DNA from: Myxococcales bacterium
GTDB lineage: Bacteria; Myxococcota_A; Polyangia; Palsa-1104; SHYY01
Length of the DNA: 32,602 nucleotides
Direction of reading: 5' to 3'
Assembly: GCA_009692555.1 (NCBI GenBank)
Contig: SHYY01000058.1
Coordinates: 1-32,602 of the forward strand
A program made the position numbers and the translations under genes. The notes under the pieces were generated by a model that saw nothing but the letters and a program-made list of their open reading frames with translations, was not told the DNA's origin and did not search any database. Below are positions 30,012-32,602 of this stretch, piece by piece. Every line of letters starts with the position of its first letter. The first letter of the stretch is position 1.

Positions 30012-30923
30012 ATGCGCGCGCCCCCCTCCTCCTCGCTCCTGATCCTCCTCGCCCTCCAAGGCGGCTGCGCGGCCAAGGACGCGCCCGTCGACGCGGGGGT
30101 CGATCTCTCGCTCGCCGACCTCGCACCCACCAACCCGCTGGTCGCTTTGCGCCCCTACAAGTTCAAGGTACCGGCGCGCTTCGATCCGTCGCGCCCCGCG
30201 CCGCTGGTGGTCCTCCTCCACGGCTACGGAGTCACCGCCGAGCTCGAGGATCTCTACTTCGGCCTGAACCGAATCGTCGATGATCGCGGCTTCCTCTACG
30301 CCTGGCCGGACGGCTCCGGCGACGCCAAGCACAACCCGTTCTGGAACGCCGGCGACGACCTCGTCACCGACGGTGGCCTGGTCGACGACGTGGCCTACGT
30401 CCACGCGGTGATCGATGACATGAGCGCCCACTTCAGCGTCGATCCGAAACGGATCTTCGTCGCCGGCCACTCCAACGGCGGCTTCATGGCGCACCGGATG
30501 GCGTGCGACCGCCAGGGCCGGATCGCGGCGATCGCCAGCCTCGCGGGGAGCATGTGGGCCGACCCTGTTTTGTGCGCGCCACCCGGTCCGATCGCCGTCC
30601 TCCAGATCCACGGCGACGCCGACGAGCAGATCCCCTACGGCGGCGGCGAGATCCTGGGGCGGAAGTACGCCTCGGCGCCGGGCAGCGCTGCCGGCTGGGC
30701 CAAGCGCTCCGGCTGCGGCCCCACCCCCGAAGGCACGCTGCCGCCGCTCGACCTCGAGGGCGTCCTCCCCGCCGAGGAGACCGCGCGCGAGCGCTTCACC
30801 GGCTGCGCCCCCGGCGGCGCCTCGGAGCTCTGGACGATGCACGGCGGCAGCCACATCCCGACGCTGAAGTCGACCTTCGCCCCCGCCATCTGGGACTTCT
30901 TCGCCGCCCACCCGAAGCCCTGA
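30012..30923 (+). CDS. PHB depolymerase / feruloyl esterase-like lipoprotein
   Basis: The 303-residue product is a secreted serine esterase of the LpqC / Esterase_phb group. A lipoprotein signal ends in L-Q-G-G-C (Cys19), followed by a short D-L-S-L-A-D-L linker. The catalytic domain has the oxyanion region L-L-H-G-Y-G, the nucleophile elbow G-H-S-N-G-G, the acid in I-H-G-D-A-D-E-Q-I-P-Y, and the base in G-G-S-H-I-P. The motif D-D-V-A-Y-V and W-N-A-G-D are typical of this group. The substrate could be a polyester or feruloylated polysaccharide. It begins eight bases after the large repeat lipoprotein and lacks its own ribosome site, so co-transcription is likely. Confidence 0.9.
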   Translation: MRAPPSSSLLILLALQGGCAAKDAPVDAGVDLSLADLAPTNPLVALRPYKFKVPARFDPSRPAPLVVLLHGYGVTAELEDLYFGLNRIVDDRGFLYAWPDGSGDAKHNPFWNAGDDLVTDGGLVDDVAYVHAVIDDMSAHFSVDPKRIFVAGHSNGGFMAHRMACDRQGRIAAIASLAGSMWADPVLCAPPGPIAVLQIHGDADEQIPYGGGEILGRKYASAPGSAAGWAKRSGCGPTPEGTLPPLDLEGVLPAEETARERFTGCAPGGASELWTMHGGSHIPTLKSTFAPAIWDFFAAHPKP

Positions 30924-31214
30924 CGACCAGCGTAGCGCTGCCGATCAGGCCAATCTGGCCAGTTGAAGACGGCGAAGCTGTCCGAAGCGAAGCATGGCCT
31001 CTCCTGCTCTCGTCGGGCGCCGTCGTTCGTCCTCGTCACGGTGCACCACGCGCGGAATGCTGATCACGCGGGGTGGTGAGCTCGCACCGCCTGATTGCTC
31101 ACTCGCAGAGCCGCGTCCCATCGTCACGGCGATCCCCGCAAGTCAATCCCTCGCATTGGGGGCATGCGCCGTCGCCCACGGATGGGTGCTCCTAGCGCGT
31201 CGGCTCGAAGGGGA

Positions 31215-31370
31215 CCGAGGCACTTGCAGATCCTCACCAACCTGGTCATCAACGCCACGCAGTCGATGGCCGGGCCCGGCACCGTCTCTTGCAGTGTGGG
31301 CCGTCGGCGGCTGTGCTCCCCGGAGGGCGTGGAGGGAGACCATGTCGCGTTCGACGTAGCACGGCGGCAC
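31215..31370 (+). pseudogene. fragment of a histidine-kinase ATPase domain
   Basis: The plus-strand frame beginning at 31221 reads H-L-Q-I-L-T-N-L-V-I-N-A-T-Q-S-M-A-G-P-G-T-V. This is a very good N-box of a HATPase_c domain, with Asn for Mg-ATP binding, and a following segment G-D-H-V-A-F-D-V-A resembles the strand before the G1 box. The dimerisation helix before it and the D-x-G-x-G and G-T-G-L-G-L motifs after it are missing, so only a degraded piece remains. Confidence 0.55.
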
Positions 31371-31486
31371 CTTCGCGGCACCGTGCGCGGGGGGCACGAC
31401 GACCTTCGCGATGCGCCTGCCCCAGGTCTTGCCTTGAGGAGCCGCGACCTGGCTCGCGACTCCCTTCGCGAGAGCACCGCCTCGCG

Positions 31487-31495
31487 TGCTATCGT
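31487..31495 (+). promoter_or_regulatory. possible extended -10 element
   Basis: TGCTATCGT fits TGnTAnnnT, like the elements at 10, 2031 and 14421. GAGGGTGA follows at 31498-31505. It could drive the short reading frame at 31522 and the lipoprotein gene at 31659. Confidence 0.35.
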
Positions 31496-31521
31496 CCGAG
31501 GGTGAATCAGCGGTGTCTGCC

Positions 31522-31662
31522 ATGACCACGGATGACGCGCCGGCAGAACCGCACGTCGACCTGGTTCGACCCTTCGCGCGCGCGGCGGCTACACGGCGTG
31601 GTCGGGGACGGCCGGCGGATCGCGTCGCCGGCAGGTTCGCGGGGGTCCTCTCAACGCGATGA
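31522..31662 (+). CDS. possible short coupled reading frame
   Basis: The 46-codon frame opens with ATG and encodes a hydrophilic, Arg- and Ala-rich peptide (M-T-T-D-D-A-P-A-E-P-H-V-D-L-V-R-P-F-A-R-A). It ends with TGA overlapping the next ATG (ATGA at 31659-31662), the arrangement seen in coupled pairs elsewhere in this window. The composition is that expected of any high-GC frame and no family is recognised. It could be a leader peptide or the truncated end of a decayed gene. Confidence 0.25.
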   Translation: MTTDDAPAEPHVDLVRPFARAAATRRGRGRPADRVAGRFAGVLSTR

Positions 31663-32216
31663 GGCTGTGCGCCCTATGGGTCGTCGCCGCCGGCTGCCCG
31701 GCCAGCAGCGCCGACGCGAAGGATCTCGGCGCCAGGCCCAACCGCTCCGCCTGCTCCGTCGATTGCTCCACGAAGGGGAAGGCCTGGGTGTGCGATGTCC
31801 GCGACGGCGCGTGCAAGCTCGACGGCACCACGACCGGCGTCGGCGCCGGCTGCTCGATCGCACTCGAGCCCTCGTGCGGCCGCGCGTTCGGCGCCTATTG
31901 CCACGAGGAGGCGAACTTCGGCTTCCCCGGCGGCTACTGCTCCTACGTGCCGTGCAGCCAGAAGCGGCCCTGCCCCATTGACAGCACCTGCGCGACCCTC
32001 GGCGAGCTGCCCCCGACCTGCTACCGGGCCTGCGCCGCCGATGACGATTGCCGCCCGGGCTACAGCTGCATGCCGACTGATACGCTGTGGGTGGTGGGAC
32101 CGGTGCGCACGGTCTGCTACCTGCCGTTCTACCCCTGCAAGAAGAACGCGCATTGCCCGTCGACGAAGCCGAGGTGCGTGCGCCCGTCCCCCGACGAACC
32201 GGGGCAGTGCACCTGA
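31659..32216 (+). CDS. Cys-rich lipoprotein (22 cysteines)
   Basis: The 185-residue product has a very short signal, M-R-L-C-A-L-W-V-V-A-A-G-C, with a canonical lipobox at Cys13 but only ten hydrophobic residues. No in-frame upstream start exists nearby. The mature part carries 21 Cys in pairs, including F-P-G-G-Y-C-S-Y-V-P-C and C-x-x-D-D-D-C-R-P-G-Y-S-C. These match the G-G-Y-C-T-S-Q-C and R-T-G-Y-S-C segments of the 37-Cys lipoprotein at 1054, so the two belong to one loose family. No ribosome site is visible. Function unknown. Confidence 0.75.
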   Translation: MRLCALWVVAAGCPASSADAKDLGARPNRSACSVDCSTKGKAWVCDVRDGACKLDGTTTGVGAGCSIALEPSCGRAFGAYCHEEANFGFPGGYCSYVPCSQKRPCPIDSTCATLGELPPTCYRACAADDDCRPGYSCMPTDTLWVVGPVRTVCYLPFYPCKKNAHCPSTKPRCVRPSPDEPGQCT

Positions 32217-32253
32217 AGCGGACGAGCGGCCCCTCCGCCATCGGCGCGTAGGC

Positions 32254-32602
32254 TCAGCGCGCGCGGCGCTGGACCAGCGCGTTTTGCACCAGCTCGGGCG
32301 CGTCCGTCTGGAGGATGTCCACCCCGTCGTCGAGCGCCTTGCCGTAGCCGGTGAGGTTGCCCTGGAGGCGCGCCGCGGCGTCCTCGAGGAACACGTCGGA
32401 GAGCACCCGCGAGCCGCGCTGGTGGACGATCGCGGACCCGACCACGCGCTCGTCGGTGTGCAGCTCGACGATCACCGGCACGCGCGGCTTCCAGTGATCG
32501 AACTGCGCGGTGATCTCGGCGATCGAGGCCGGGCGGTTCATGAAGCGCAGCTTCGGCTCGATCTTCAGCGCCTGATCGATCTTGTCGACGGAGCTGGTGT
32601 CG
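32254..32602 (-). CDS. glycerophosphodiester phosphodiesterase, C-terminal part (runs off the window)
   Basis: The frame is open from the right edge to TGA 32254 and encodes the last 115 or so residues. The segment G-Y-G-K-A-L-D-D-G-V-D-I-L-Q-T-D-A-P-E-L-V matches the final strand and helix of the GDPD TIM barrel, where G-V-D-x-I-x-T-D-x-P is the family end motif. The preceding L-H-T-D-E-R-V-V-G-S-A-I-V-H-Q-R-G-S-R-V-L-S-D-V-F is consistent with late barrel strands. The catalytic H-R-G and E-x-D motifs lie outside the window, so activity cannot be judged. The ATG at 32541 is internal, since the sequence before it continues in the same style. It converges with the Cys-rich lipoprotein gene, 37 bases apart. 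Confidence 0.7.
   Translation of the reverse strand, partial: DTSSVDKIDQALKIEPKLRFMNRPASIAEITAQFDHWKPRVPVIVELHTDERVVGSAIVHQRGSRVLSDVFLEDAAARLQGNLTGYGKALDDGVDILQTDAPELVQNALVQRRAR

Larger units (their letters stand above)
30924..31521. other. gene-poor stretch with decayed coding remnants
   Basis: No intact gene is convincing on either strand. The openings here lack good starts and recognised domains, and base composition is less GC-rich than in the neighbours. One part (31215-31370) still reads as a histidine-kinase fragment. Close to its start is a short imperfect inverted repeat (GGCCAATCTGGCC at 30948-30960). The end carries a promoter-like TGCTATCGT at 31487-31495. Confidence 0.5.

Noticed and set aside
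26845-30126. 1093-codon minus-strand open frame
   Set aside because: It mirrors the repeats of the large lipoprotein on the opposite strand; stop-free frames of this kind are expected at this GC content.
31143-31529. Minus-strand 128-codon frame in the decayed stretch
   Set aside because: It has no recognisable domain or ribosome site and overlaps the histidine-kinase remnant on the other strand; it is not supported well enough to list.

Overview
The window is 32.6 kb of very GC-rich DNA with almost continuous genes. It most likely comes from an uncultured member of the Myxococcota (former Deltaproteobacteria, Polyangia-like). The evidence is the wealth of Cys-rich lipoproteins with Asp/Gly or DLA-type linkers, MopE-like and FG-GAP repeat proteins, DUF4388 and FHA proteins, and a secreted protein that appears to end in a MYXO-CTERM-like Cys/TM/Arg anchor. 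No rRNA, tRNA, CRISPR array, phage gene or insertion sequence was seen.

Layout. 37-2720 (+): an outer-membrane beta-barrel protein, a 37-cysteine lipoprotein, a small TTG-start membrane protein and a coupled lipoprotein. 7284-2739 (-): a likely operon of a copper type II monooxygenase, a two-selenocysteine DsbA-like protein, a ModA-type lipoprotein and a D-cysteine desulfhydrase-like enzyme. 7368-8294 (+): prepilin peptidase. 12835-8302 (-): an unknown lipoprotein followed by manC, manB and a ROK sugar kinase, a compact GDP-mannose module. 13035-16911 (+): DUF4388, FHA/coiled-coil and monoacylglycerol-lipase-like genes. 16912-17279: a hairpin-rich spacer. 18698-17280 (-): an OmpA-like lipoprotein and a small lipoprotein. 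18805-25142 (+): three genes overlapping by ATGA (unknown lipoprotein, M23 peptidase with MopE motifs and propeller, Cys-rich lipoprotein), then uvrC. A perfect-length hexanucleotide tract separates uvrC from an MFS transporter. 26519-30923 (+): a TPR protein, a 923-residue lipoprotein with seven Cys-rich repeats, an IPT domain and seven FG-GAP repeats, and a PHB-depolymerase-like esterase. 30924-31658 is mostly decayed sequence with a histidine-kinase remnant. A Cys-rich lipoprotein and the end of a glycerophosphodiester phosphodiesterase close the window.

The most striking system is at 4620-6218 (-). Three open segments lie in one frame and are separated only by two TGA codons. Each TGA stands exactly where the first Cys of a DsbA-type C-P-F-C active site should be, and each is followed by the same 8-9 bp hairpin with its loop about 20 nt downstream. 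The gene reads naturally as one 532-residue, membrane-anchored selenoprotein with Sec178 and Sec388 in tandem U-P-F-C thioredoxin domains, behind an N-terminal Cys-rich CDCGCPHG module. The two domains have diverged to roughly half identity in protein, yet the 49 bp around each TGA are identical, which points to selection on the RNA. Conventional gene callers would split it into three false fragments. The many disulfide-rich envelope proteins nearby make plausible, but do not prove, a role in periplasmic thiol chemistry.
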